In this document: positions 14,120-14,155 of the stretch, piece after piece | Layout of the letters: each line of letters opens with the position of its first letter | How positions within the stretch are numbered: the stretch's first letter is position 1 | Source: CAZQKL01 sp964593895 [NCBI: uncultured bacterium] | Lineage (GTDB): Bacteria; DYJV01 | DNA: 14,155 bases | Assembly: GCA_964593895.1 (NCBI GenBank) | Contig: CAZQKL010000050.1 | Span: 1-14,155 of the forward strand | Reading direction: 5' to 3' | Translations under genes and position numbers: made by a program | Notes under the pieces: model-generated | Database searches by the model: none | Seen by the model: the letters and a program-made list of their open reading frames with translations, nothing else | What the model was told of the DNA's origin: nothing

Positions 14120-14155
14120 GTGGCGGGGACCTACTTTCCCGCACCTTGATGGGTG
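14120..14155 (-). rRNA. rrf: 5S ribosomal RNA, 3' end only
   Basis: The minus strand reads a typical 5S 3' arm: GTGCGGGAAAGTAGGTCCCC, then GCCAC, followed at once by a T run (14113-14119). The GGGAnAGTAGGTC..GCC pattern is characteristic. The rest of the gene, and probably the rRNA operon, lies beyond the right edge. Confidence 0.88.

Overview
The window comes from a strongly AT-rich anaerobic bacterium with a cell envelope that carries periplasmic c-type cytochromes. Evidence for this is a Tat-dependent Fe-S subunit, an NrfD-type quinone-interacting subunit, two multihaem cytochromes with signal or anchor segments, and strong AAGGAGG-type ribosome sites. The organism almost certainly makes selenocysteine: two genes contain in-frame UGA codons (four in total), each followed at the right distance by a small hairpin of bacterial SECIS type. 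UGA is also used as an ordinary stop by at least four genes here. I cannot assign a taxon from sequence alone.

Layout. Minus strand, 4267 down to 1: a selenocysteine-containing heavy-metal-associated (HMA) domain protein, a sensor histidine kinase and a NarL-type response regulator form a tightly overlapping operon. After a separate promoter there follow a 20-residue Cys-rich peptide and a radical SAM/SPASM enzyme that runs off the left edge, together a likely peptide-modification (RiPP) pair. Plus strand, 4396 to 11682: a tetrahaem cytochrome, a four-cluster ferredoxin subunit, an NrfD-like membrane subunit and a 12-haem cytochrome, which together look like a quinol-linked respiratory complex. 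Eleven bases further on lies a 79-residue peptide with three UGA codons (S-G-U-G-G-U-G-G and a terminal S-G-U-G), then a hairpin, a second radical SAM/SPASM maturase and an exported beta-sandwich-like protein. Minus strand, 14064 down to 11666: a CNNM/CorC-type protein, a 43-residue CXXC membrane peptide, a NapH-like ferredoxin membrane protein and a CooT-type nickel-binding protein. The right edge holds the 3' end of a 5S rRNA on the minus strand.

How it may work together. The 128-base divergent gap between the two main operons holds a near-perfect NarL-type 7-2-7 palindrome exactly midway between two plausible start sites, next to a NarL-family regulator gene. I infer that the two-component system controls both the cytochrome complex with its selenopeptide and its own operon with the HMA selenoprotein. 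The most interesting content is the pair of radical-SAM peptide systems, one cysteine-based and one selenocysteine-based, flanking a respiratory cytochrome complex. The Sec peptide and its maturase fit what I recall, from memory only, as the 'selenobiotic' peptide family defined by profile models; product and role are unknown to me.

With the short and UGA-containing genes included, no gene-free stretch longer than about 130 bases remains. I saw no CRISPR array, tRNA or insertion sequence.
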